Below the pieces are notes generated by a model. That model ran no database searches. It was not told where the DNA came from and worked only from the letters and a program-made list of their open reading frames with translations. A stretch of 5,714 bases of DNA from Bacteriovoracales bacterium (GTDB taxonomy: Bacteria > Bdellovibrionota > Bacteriovoracia > Bacteriovoracales > Bacteriovoracaceae): positions 1 to 5,714 of the forward strand of contig SKGZ01000011.1 of assembly GCA_007117175.1 (NCBI GenBank). Reading direction: 5' to 3'. Below are positions 1 through 5,225 of the stretch, piece by piece (position 1 is the first letter of the stretch; each line of letters opens with the position of its first letter). The translations under genes were made by a program, and so were the position numbers.

Positions 1-137
1 AGCCTCAGATTGACAGCTTGTCCCACCAGTGATGACCATAGCGAACTTTTACATTCGATGTTTTCTGCATGGGCCATGGAACTGACTAGAAAACTGAGGG
101 TAAAAGCTAAGCTGATATAAATTAATGGTTTTTTCAT
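1..137 (-). CDS. Small secreted protein, 5' part only (cut by window edge)
   Basis: Only the first 45 codons lie in the window, read leftwards from an ATG at 137-135. The start is supported by an AAGGAG ribosome site at 149-144, six bases upstream. The peptide opens with MKKPLIYISL, a hydrophobic core to about residue 20, then SMAHA followed by ENIECK. This is a typical Sec signal peptide with likely cleavage after AHA (residue 24), leaving a mature protein with an early cysteine (Cys29). I do not recognise the mature protein. Its N-terminal organisation and ribosome site resemble those of the secreted protein at 1142-1546, which also has a cysteine soon after the signal peptide. That is a loose similarity and does not prove homology. 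It probably acts in the periplasm, outer membrane or outside the cell. It is transcribed divergently from the gene at 276. Confidence 0.75.
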   Translation of the reverse strand, partial: MKKPLIYISLAFTLSFLVSSMAHAENIECKSSLWSSLVGQAVNLR

Positions 138-143
138 GGTGAA

Positions 144-149
144 CTCCTT
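144..149 (-). promoter_or_regulatory. Ribosome binding site AAGGAG for the 1-137 gene
   Basis: The minus strand reads AAGGAG six bases before the ATG at 137. This fixes the start of a gene that is otherwise known only from its first 45 codons. Confidence 0.75.
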
Positions 150-180
150 GTTTAAACCACAATGCCGATGATACCACTGT

Positions 181-209
181 TTGTGCAAGGAATTAAGATC
201 CTGTGTAAT
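181..209 (+). promoter_or_regulatory. Candidate sigma-70-type promoter upstream of the 276-953 gene
   Basis: TTGTGC at 181-186 and TGTAAT at 204-209 are separated by 17 bases. The first matches TTGACA at three of six positions and the second matches TATAAT at five of six. Transcription would begin near 216, giving a leader of about 60 nt. The call rests on spacing and hexamer similarity alone. A second candidate -10 at 263-268 competes with it. The bases 205-215 (GTAATATTTAC) form a small dyad, GTAA-N3-TTAC, overlapping this -10, which could be an operator. Confidence 0.3.
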
Positions 210-262
210 ATTTACTTAGTTGTAAAAATGACATGCCTTTAAGTATTGCTGGTCAAATGAAT

Positions 263-268
263 TATAAT
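263..268 (+). promoter_or_regulatory. Perfect TATAAT, possible -10 for a leaderless transcript
   Basis: A consensus TATAAT lies at 263-268. A transcript from it would begin around 275-276, exactly at the ATG at 276, so the message would be leaderless. No clear -35 is present 17 bases upstream (240-245 reads TAAGTA). The region is AT-rich, so chance occurrence is quite possible. Confidence 0.25.
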
Positions 269-275
269 GCCAATT

Positions 276-953
276 ATGAAAACACTTTTTTTAACTTCAC
301 TGATGTTCTTTTCATTGCACTCTTATTCTCAATTGGCACTTCATCTGGGAGCTGGAGCCCCCAATGGTGTGGAATTAGGAGCGGACATTGCTTTACGGAA
401 ATACCTTCGAGTCGGAGGTAGCTATGGTTACCTTCACTATGGTGAAAATTTTAATGCCAAGCTTAAGGTTGGTGGGATCTTCTATGGTTACTTGGGACTT
501 AATCGTCTGGGAATTAATCGCCGTGGGATTTTGACTCTGGAAAATACCTTGAATAATGCAATTGATGCGCAAATTAGCATTGATGATCCAGAGTTGCAGC
601 AGGTCTATGATGAAATTCGATTCACTGCCGATGATTTTAAGATTATTGATCGCTCGGTGAGTGCTGGCATTGGTCTTCGTTCTCGTTTCTTATTTCTAGA
701 ATTGGGGTTGAGAACCACTCAGACCAATCAAATTGTTCACAGTAAAATTGACTTGGCTTTTGATAAGTTTGAAAGTGCTGTTTCCTCTCAGATGAGTGGT
801 AGTGAATACTATGAGGCCATAGAGGAGTTGCAAGGTATTCGCGCAGATGTGAAGAGTCAGTATGATGAGATGACTCAGATCGTCCCCGGTGGCCTGCGCT
901 ATCTTCCTGAACTGCGATTAGGGATTCGTATTCCCATTAACTTTCGCGATTAG
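276..953 (+). CDS. Exported beta-strand-rich protein, possibly outer membrane
   Basis: A 225-residue protein that I cannot assign to a named family. It opens with MKTLFLTSLMFFSLHSYS, a signal peptide with likely cleavage before Gln19. The mature part starts with alternating polar and apolar residues rich in glycine and aromatics (about 19-75, for example LRVGGSYGYLHYG), typical of outer-membrane beta-strands. Two acidic, probably helical stretches (about 86-125 and 153-200) interrupt further strands at 128-150 and 209-222. It does not end in the usual terminal Phe of outer-membrane barrels. The start is uncertain: ATG at 267 would add three residues (MPI) in frame. I prefer 276 because it begins the signal peptide with Met-Lys. 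No Shine-Dalgarno precedes either ATG. The gene is monocistronic, with a divergent neighbour to the left and a convergent one to the right. Confidence 0.75.
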   Translation: MKTLFLTSLMFFSLHSYSQLALHLGAGAPNGVELGADIALRKYLRVGGSYGYLHYGENFNAKLKVGGIFYGYLGLNRLGINRRGILTLENTLNNAIDAQISIDDPELQQVYDEIRFTADDFKIIDRSVSAGIGLRSRFLFLELGLRTTQTNQIVHSKIDLAFDKFESAVSSQMSGSEYYEAIEELQGIRADVKSQYDEMTQIVPGGLRYLPELRLGIRIPINFRD

Positions 954-995
954 CTTTGATCACTCAATACTTTCTCCTTTAATTTTAGTAGGTTA

Positions 996-1042
996 TATCG
1001 GTTTTTGAAATTCCGTGGCAGTGCCACAGAATTTCATCGATA
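996..1042. repeat. Near-perfect 31-bp palindrome with an extended outer stem
   Basis: The core runs from 1006 to 1036. An 8-bp arm TGAAATTC, one mismatch, GTGGCA, a central G at 1021, then TGCCAC, the mismatch partner and GAATTTCA. An outer 5-bp pairing of TATCG (996-1000) with CGATA (1038-1042) extends it across an asymmetric bulge. As RNA this would be a very stable hairpin on either strand. No T-run follows it on either strand, so it is not a textbook intrinsic terminator. It may be a factor-assisted terminator, a 3'-end stabiliser for the upstream message, a protein-binding dyad or a dispersed palindromic repeat. Confidence 0.6.
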
Positions 1043-1090
1043 ATAGGTTTGATCTACTTTTAGATGAGCTATGGGAAGCTAAGATTATCG

Positions 1091-1127
1091 AATAAGCTGA
1101 TACTTCATGGGTAAGTATCAGCTTATT
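1091..1127. terminator. Probable bidirectional terminator, perfect 15-bp stem with 7-nt loop
   Basis: The left arm at 1091-1105 (AATAAGCTGATACTT) is the exact complement of the right arm at 1113-1127, around the loop CATGGGT. It sits 137 bases after the stop of the plus gene ending at 953 and 14 bases after the stop of the minus gene ending at 1142, so it can serve both. On the plus strand the 3' side continues T-rich (TTATTTGGGTTCTTATT). On the minus strand the tail is less U-rich. The symmetrical A-rich and T-rich arm ends are typical of shared terminators between convergent genes. Confidence 0.65.
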
Positions 1128-1141
1128 TGGGTTCTTATTAA

Positions 1142-1546
1142 TTATCGATCAAGCTTGCATTTGGTGTGAAAGCTTATAAAACCTAATGCATCACTAATTG
1201 TAATAATTTGAGCACGAAAGCTTCTATTAAAGATTGTACCGACTCTAGAGATTTGTTTCGGTGATTTAGTGATCATATAAACTTGAGTAGTAGATTCTTC
1301 ACTCTTGAATGCATAGGTCCAATCTTTGGCGATAGTATTGTTCTGACCGCCCACGATATAAGTAGTATTATCAACTGGGTTATATAGGGCAAAGTTAGCT
1401 AAGTCATTAGAATTTTTTTGATAAAGCATAAAGCTTTGACCTTTGTTTGGTCCAGCATAGATTTCACATTCATAGGTTCGACCCATATTGTCGGCGCTGG
1501 CCAAAAGTGAAAAAGAAAAGATAAGAGTTGCCATTAAGTTCTTCAT
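1142..1546 (-). CDS. Small secreted protein with two cysteines, unknown function
   Basis: A 134-residue protein that I do not recognise. It begins MKNLMATLIFSFSLLASA, a clear Sec signal peptide with likely cleavage after Ala18, leaving a mature protein of about 116 residues. Only two cysteines remain, Cys27 near the mature N-terminus (YECEIY) and Cys130 near the C-terminus (HTKCKLDR). Their placement suggests a disulfide closing a compact beta-rich domain. An in-frame ATG at 1585 would add 13 residues before the signal peptide. I reject it because AAGGAG at 1558-1553 lies six bases before the ATG at 1546. The gene begins 51 bases after the stop of the pyrD-like gene on the same strand, so read-through from that operon is possible. 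Its own promoter was not convincing. A hairpin 14 bases past the stop probably ends the transcript. Confidence 0.8.
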   Translation of the reverse strand: MKNLMATLIFSFSLLASADNMGRTYECEIYAGPNKGQSFMLYQKNSNDLANFALYNPVDNTTYIVGGQNNTIAKDWTYAFKSEESTTQVYMITKSPKQISRVGTIFNRSFRAQIITISDALGFISFHTKCKLDR

Positions 1547-1552
1547 TAAGAT

Positions 1553-1558
1553 CTCCTT
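1553..1558 (-). promoter_or_regulatory. Ribosome binding site AAGGAG that decides the start at 1546
   Basis: AAGGAG on the minus strand, six bases before the ATG at 1546, selects the start that begins directly with the signal peptide over the in-frame ATG at 1585. Confidence 0.8.
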
Positions 1559-1597
1559 GTTGATGTTGAGACCTGCTTGTATCATGATGTTTTTTTG

Positions 1598-2656
1598 TCA
1601 AGATATCTTTTTGATTTTTTGATTAATTTCATTAATCAAATGGGGACCGTTAAAAATCATACCAGAGATGAGTTGAATGAGATTAGCTCCTAATTTAAGC
1701 TTATCTAGTGCATCTTCCACACTGAGAATCCCCCCGCAGCCGATAATAGTCATTTGCGGGTAGTGCTGGCGGGTAAGGCCAATGAGTTCATTGGACAGTT
1801 CTCGACAAGGCGCGCCACTAAGGCCACCCCGGTATTCATTGTTCTTGAGTTCCTGGGGGTAGCGGAGTGCGCGATAGTCCTTGTTTAAATTGCCGATGAC
1901 CACTCCTTGGGCGTGGGACTGATGGATCACTTCAATCAGCGGTTGCAGTTCCTGCCAAGCAAGGTTAATGGGCATTTTATAGTAGACAGGTTTTTGGCAG
2001 GGAATTTGTGCGAGCGCTGCAGTGAGTTTTCTTAAGCTAGACTCGCGGGCAAAGTCTTCTCCTCCATAGGCGTTGGGACATGAGATATTAATGGTATAAA
2101 AATCCCCAATGCCAGCTTGGTTAAGTAGGCGAAAGCTTTGGCAGTAATCAGCGATACCTTGCTCTTCTGTGCAGCAATCTGCAGAGTTCGTTTTGGCAAT
2201 GCTTACTCCTCTGACAAATTTTTCAGGAGCAGGGTTGGCTTGCAATCTTTTAATAATCGTTTCAGCTCCATCGTTGCGCAGCCCTTTAAAAACTTGAATG
2301 CTTTGAGATTGAATCAAGCGAGTAGTGTTGGGGGGTGGGTTTCCTGTGCAGGGGGCGGCGGTGACAGAGCCAACTTCTTGTCCCCCAAAGCCGATATCCC
2401 ATAAGACTTTAGAGAGGTGACCGTTATAGTCAAACCCCGCCGCTAAAAGCACGGGACTTTGGTAGTGAACGCCGTCCACAGTCAAAGAACATTGAAATTG
2501 ATCGGGACTGCCGTAGAGAGTGCGTAGCATCCAGCGTAGTGCTGAGAAGCGAGAGATCTGGTGACCAATCTTCACGAAGACCTTGTGTACTAGGTCTGGT
2601 TGAAAGCAAAACAAGATTGGCTTTAAAAGTCTTTGATAGGCTATTTTCTTGAACAT
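1598..2656 (-). CDS. pyrD: Dihydroorotate dehydrogenase family protein, class 2-like with an active-site Cys
   Basis: A 352-residue flavoprotein expected to oxidise dihydroorotate to orotate in pyrimidine synthesis. The N-terminus (residues 1-27) aligns with the short membrane-associating helices of class 2, quinone-linked enzymes (FCFQPDLVH against LFQLDPERAH in E. coli PyrD). Barrel motifs follow in family order: LAAGFDYNG (71-79), GFGGQEVGSVT (89-99), RGVSIAKTN (149-157), NISCPN (190-195), KMPINL (227-232), GGLSG (277-281), IIGCGGI (304-310) and GANLIQLISGMIFNGP (323-338) for FMN phosphate. Cys193 replaces the catalytic Ser175 of E. coli PyrD, and INRMGFNN is replaced by QVFKGLRN, so this is a divergent member. 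The start at 2656 is chosen over the ATG at 2689 because GGAG (2667-2664) lies seven bases upstream and the N-terminus then matches the family length. The first 16 bases overlap the end of umuC, implying coupled translation. DHODH-family membership is firm; true orotate-forming activity is likely but not certain. Confidence 0.87.
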   Translation of the reverse strand: MFKKIAYQRLLKPILFCFQPDLVHKVFVKIGHQISRFSALRWMLRTLYGSPDQFQCSLTVDGVHYQSPVLLAAGFDYNGHLSKVLWDIGFGGQEVGSVTAAPCTGNPPPNTTRLIQSQSIQVFKGLRNDGAETIIKRLQANPAPEKFVRGVSIAKTNSADCCTEEQGIADYCQSFRLLNQAGIGDFYTINISCPNAYGGEDFARESSLRKLTAALAQIPCQKPVYYKMPINLAWQELQPLIEVIHQSHAQGVVIGNLNKDYRALRYPQELKNNEYRGGLSGAPCRELSNELIGLTRQHYPQMTIIGCGGILSVEDALDKLKLGANLIQLISGMIFNGPHLINEINQKIKKIS

Positions 2657-3873
2657 TGATAATCTCCAAATTGTGCCAACTCGTCCCAATGGGTAGTATA
2701 GCGAGCAGAGAGATACTTGCGGCTAAACGCTAGTTTTTGTTTTTTTAAAGGACAAGCAGCACTTTGTAAAGTCTGAGGCCCATAGCGTTGATTGAGATTG
2801 TCCATTTGTTGCATTAATTGTAAGCGCTCAATAGGATCTTCACCCTGCCAAAAAGTGAGTTGTTGTTGATAGCGAGGGGTGATCTTGCAGAAGCGAACAG
2901 AGACTTTTTTGTAAGGTGCTAGAATAAATTTTTTCTCAATTTGACTCAAGCATTCATCGAGAATATGAAGAGTGTCACAGCTAGGGTGTGATAAATTGAC
3001 TTCTAGATAAATGTTGGCAATTCTGGGGTAGTCAAAACGTGAACCCATTGCTGCTATTTCGACTCTTTCAGTGACACTGTCTTGCCTTCTTAAGCGTTCA
3101 CTACAGCGAGTGATATGTTGGGCCACTTGCTGTTTCATTTGTCCAAGGTCTTGAAGAGGGTATTCAAGTGAGCGAGAACTTTGGATCTGTTTTTTATGAG
3201 TGGGGCTGGTTTGTAATTCAAAGCAGATCTTGCCATTGAGTTCTTCTTGCATTTGCCTCAGTGGCATTTCTAAATGAGTAGATTGATAATGGGCAAAATC
3301 ATAAGCAGTTTTAAGACCCAAGTTGTGAAAACGTTGGAAATGTGCCCGGCCGATACCCCAAAGTTCTTGCAGGGCAACTGTTTTAAGATACTGCTGCTCA
3401 TGCTGTGGGTTAAGGGTATAAAAACCTTCTTTTTTGGCCTTCAGCATGGCCGCCTTTGCTAAAACCTTGGTAGAAGCCACAGCAACACTCACTGGTATGC
3501 CAATATATTGTTGAATAGTTTCAGGCAGATGGCAGAGGTCGTTTGCATTGGAAACTTCCAAAAAAGCTTCGTCGATGGAGTAAACTTCTACTTTTGATGA
3601 AATCTTCTTAAGAAGATTCATCACTCGAATAGAGAGGTCGTTATAAAGGGCGAAATTGGCGGAGAAAATAGCGATTTTTTTTTGTTGGTGCAAGGCCTTA
3701 AATTGAAAGTATGGTTGTCCCATTTGTATACCAATCTCTTTGGCCTGTTGATTGCGTGAGATGGCGCAGCCATCATTGCTAGAAAGCACAACTACTGGCA
3801 TCGTTTTTAAACTAGGACGAAATAATAATTCGCAGCTACAAAAAAAATTATTGCAATCCACTAAGGCAATCAT
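2641..3873 (-). CDS. umuC: UmuC, catalytic subunit of a Pol V-like Y-family DNA polymerase
   Basis: A 410-residue error-prone polymerase, close to the 422 of E. coli UmuC, expected to copy past DNA lesions with UmuD' and RecA. The palm and fingers show MIALVDCNNFF with the metal ligand Asp6, LSSNDGCAISRN (30-41), SANFALYNDLSIRVM (71-85) and YSIDEAF (98-104) with Asp101 and Glu102. A helix-hairpin-helix stretch, LWGIGRAHFQRFHNLG, spans 171-186. QLTFW (338-342) fits a beta-clamp-binding motif at the place of QLNLF in E. coli UmuC. The UmuC-specific tail, LSARYTTHWDEL, is at 388-399. Phe11 stands where E. coli UmuC has the steric-gate Tyr11. The ATG directly follows the umuD stop (TAAATG), with GGTGAG (3883-3878) four bases before it inside umuD. 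Its 3' end overlaps the pyrD-like gene. The gene contains an A9 tract and a T8 tract on the coding strand. Confidence 0.95.
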   Translation of the reverse strand: MIALVDCNNFFCSCELLFRPSLKTMPVVVLSSNDGCAISRNQQAKEIGIQMGQPYFQFKALHQQKKIAIFSANFALYNDLSIRVMNLLKKISSKVEVYSIDEAFLEVSNANDLCHLPETIQQYIGIPVSVAVASTKVLAKAAMLKAKKEGFYTLNPQHEQQYLKTVALQELWGIGRAHFQRFHNLGLKTAYDFAHYQSTHLEMPLRQMQEELNGKICFELQTSPTHKKQIQSSRSLEYPLQDLGQMKQQVAQHITRCSERLRRQDSVTERVEIAAMGSRFDYPRIANIYLEVNLSHPSCDTLHILDECLSQIEKKFILAPYKKVSVRFCKITPRYQQQLTFWQGEDPIERLQLMQQMDNLNQRYGPQTLQSAACPLKKQKLAFSRKYLSARYTTHWDELAQFGDYQCSRK

Positions 3874-4266
3874 TTAGCTCACCGTTCGAATAATGTGTTG
3901 AACAACTCCAAAAAGTTCTAATCGGTCATCCTCAGTGACAATTAAGTCTGGAGAATCATCATGGTGTGAGCGCAAGATAATCTTGTCATTTTCTTTGATA
4001 TAATATTTGCAAATAGCTTGATCGTTAAAATAAAAGGCTCCTACTTGTCCATTTCTAATTTTAGCAGAGCGATCAATAATTAAATAGTCTCCGGGCATAA
4101 GATAAGGAGACATAGATTCACCAGTGCAGCGAACGATAAAGGTGGATTCTTTGTTGGCAATAAATTTATCGTCTAGACTAAGGTACTCTGCCGGTGATTC
4201 ATCACTGATCCCAAAGAGACCACAGGAAATAAGATTGGGAAAAAAGGGAGTGACTTCAAAAGACAT
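3874..4266 (-). CDS. umuD: UmuD, self-cleaving subunit of Pol V (S24 family)
   Basis: A 130-residue LexA/UmuD-type serine protease-like protein. RecA-ssDNA stimulates self-cleavage to UmuD', which then activates UmuC. The cleavage pair is Cys15-Gly16 in FPNLISCGLFG, matching Cys24-Gly25 of E. coli. The catalytic serine is Ser51 in the TGESMSP motif and the general base is probably Lys87 (AICKYY). The 36-residue distance from cleavage site to Ser51 equals that in E. coli (24 to 60). The C-terminus, LELFGVVQHIIRTVS, matches LDVFGVVIHVVKAMR. I choose the ATG at 4266 over the upstream ATG at 4308 because it follows AAGGGA (4279-4274) by seven bases and gives the family-like N-terminus MSFEVTPFFP. 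The N-terminal arm before the cut is shorter than in E. coli (15 against 24 residues). It overlaps the GST gene by 11 bases and abuts umuC. Confidence 0.94.
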   Translation of the reverse strand: MSFEVTPFFPNLISCGLFGISDESPAEYLSLDDKFIANKESTFIVRCTGESMSPYLMPGDYLIIDRSAKIRNGQVGAFYFNDQAICKYYIKENDKIILRSHHDDSPDLIVTEDDRLELFGVVQHIIRTVS

Positions 4267-5203
4267 CTTGTGGTCCCTTAGCAATAATGCGATAGGGGTT
4301 GAGATCATTATGACTGTAATAGTAATGATGACGAATATGATCTAAAAAAGTAGTTTTTTGAATTGCCGGGATTTGAGAGCAGCGCTTGAGATAAGCACTG
4401 AGAAAAGGATAGTCTTTGATCCTTTTGATATTACATTTAAAGTGGGTGTGATAAACACAGTCAAAGCGCAAAAGAGTGGGAATTAAAAAGAGATCACTTT
4501 CACAAATCTCTTCACCTAAAAGATAAGAAGACTTTTGTTCTTGTAGCCTTTTTTCAATAGCATCTAAGCTGAGAAATAAATTTTCAACTGCTTGATCATA
4601 TGCTTTTTGGCTTTTGGCAAACCCTGCTCGGTAAACCCCATTATTAATATTGTGATAAATCATAGAATTGATTTCTTGGATTTGTGTGCTCAAAGAAGCC
4701 GGATGATAGTTTTTTTGATTGCCTGTGAGTTGGTTAAAGCTTGAGTTAAAAATCTGAATAATTTCAGATGATTCGTTATTCACAATAGTTTGTTCTTTCA
4801 TATCCCATAACACAGGTACAGTGACAGTGGTGGTGATTTTTGGATCGGCTTTAAGGTAGAGTTGGTGTAGGTATTGAAAGTGATAAAGATGATCAACTGT
4901 GGCATGGGGGAATGAATTGTCAAAGTGCCAACCATAATCGAGCATATGAGGATGAACCACACTCACTGAAATAAGAGGTTGCAAATCCTTAAGCTCTCTA
5001 TAGATTAATGTTCGAGTAGCCCAAGGACAGGCGTAAGAGACATAGAGGTGATAGCGATCTTTTTCTGGTTGAAAGCGTGGATCGTCTTGGTGAATAGTAC
5101 TGCGAAAGCTCCTAGGGGGGCGATCGTAAGCACCTTCTTTATCACTGGTAGCGACAGAGGCGATTTCCCATTTTCCGTTGACTAATCTTCCCATAATTCT
5201 CAT
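4256..5203 (-). CDS. yqjG: Glutathionyl-hydroquinone reductase (xi-class GST, YqjG-like)
   Basis: A cytosolic 315-residue enzyme, against 328 in E. coli YqjG, that reduces glutathionyl-hydroquinones to hydroquinone and glutathione disulfide. It aligns with YqjG along its whole length by eye. Family motifs in order: MGRLVNGKW (4-12), EKDRYHLYVSYACPWA (47-62) with catalytic Cys59, LISVSVVHPHMLDYGWHFD (77-95), VTVPVLWD (127-134) and NNESSEII (142-149) for glutathione, NNGVYRAGFA (187-196), LLRFDCVYHTHFKCN (244-258), and HHYYYSHNDLNP (292-303). One departure is CPWATR in place of the usual CPWAHR. Two starts are possible: ATG at 5203, with AGGAG only three bases away, or ATG at 5194, which matches the family start MGxL but leaves a 12-base gap. 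It is the first gene of the operon with umuD, umuC and pyrD, and overlaps umuD by 11 bases. It may protect against quinone stress alongside the damage response. Confidence 0.92.
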   Translation of the reverse strand: MRIMGRLVNGKWEIASVATSDKEGAYDRPPRSFRSTIHQDDPRFQPEKDRYHLYVSYACPWATRTLIYRELKDLQPLISVSVVHPHMLDYGWHFDNSFPHATVDHLYHFQYLHQLYLKADPKITTTVTVPVLWDMKEQTIVNNESSEIIQIFNSSFNQLTGNQKNYHPASLSTQIQEINSMIYHNINNGVYRAGFAKSQKAYDQAVENLFLSLDAIEKRLQEQKSSYLLGEEICESDLFLIPTLLRFDCVYHTHFKCNIKRIKDYPFLSAYLKRCSQIPAIQKTTFLDHIRHHYYYSHNDLNPYRIIAKGPQDVF

Positions 5204-5206
5204 TTT

Positions 5207-5211
5207 CTCCT
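5207..5211 (-). promoter_or_regulatory. Ribosome binding site AGGAG for the operon's first gene
   Basis: AGGAG on the minus strand lies three bases before the ATG at 5203 and 12 before the ATG at 5194. Neither spacing is ideal, so the site supports the gene but does not settle its start. Confidence 0.6.
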
Positions 5212-5225
5212 AAACTCAAAGTATC

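Larger units (their letters stand above)
954..1141. other. Gene-free convergent intergenic region dense in inverted repeats
   Basis: This stretch of 188 bases lies between two converging genes and shows no credible reading frame. It holds, in order, an interrupted dyad at 996-1042, a short hairpin at 1052-1065 (ATCTA, loop CTTT, TAGAT), a weak AGCT repeat at 1067-1070 and 1077-1080, and a perfect 15-bp stem at 1091-1127. In addition TCGATAAT at 1037-1044 is the exact complement of ATTATCGA at 1084-1091, so a long-range pairing could compete with the edges of both large hairpins. The simplest reading is transcription termination for both flanking genes. A small structured RNA is possible but unsupported. 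Confidence 0.6.

Noticed and set aside
205..225. GTAA-N3-TTAC followed by GTAA as a LexA-type site between the divergent genes.
   Set aside because: The half-sites are in the opposite order from the known TTAC-N3-GTAA site, and the sequence is short and AT-rich. It is only noted under the promoter candidate.
233..421. Plus-strand open frame of 62 codons before and within the exported-protein gene.
   Set aside because: It overlaps the 276-953 gene out of frame, and only the latter has a signal peptide at its start and a long frame.
1573..1601. Perfect TTGACA on the minus strand at 1601-1596 overlapping the pyrD stop codon, as -35 for the 1142-1546 gene.
   Set aside because: At 15-18 base spacing no -10-like hexamer is present. 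The nearest candidate, GATACA, is only 12 bases away.
2138..2404. Open frame of 88 codons on the plus strand inside pyrD.
   Set aside because: It is antisense to strongly conserved DHODH codons, has no ribosome site and has low-complexity glycine-rich sequence.
2430..2669. Open frame of 79 codons on the minus strand in another frame across the start of pyrD.
   Set aside because: It is fully overlapped by the well-supported pyrD and umuC frames and resembles no protein.
4304..4329. Inverted repeat ATCATTA...TAATGAT with a 12-base spacer, 38-63 bases upstream of umuD, considered as an SOS operator.
   Set aside because: It lies in codons for the family-conserved HYYYSHNDLNP end of the GST, the arms are only 7 bp and AT-rich, and the genes overlap, so no separate umuD promoter is needed.
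4124..4345. Plus-strand open frame of 73 codons opposite umuD and the GST end, and a similar one at 3274-3462 opposite umuC.
   Set aside because: Both are antisense to conserved enzyme motifs and lack a ribosome site or recognisable sequence.
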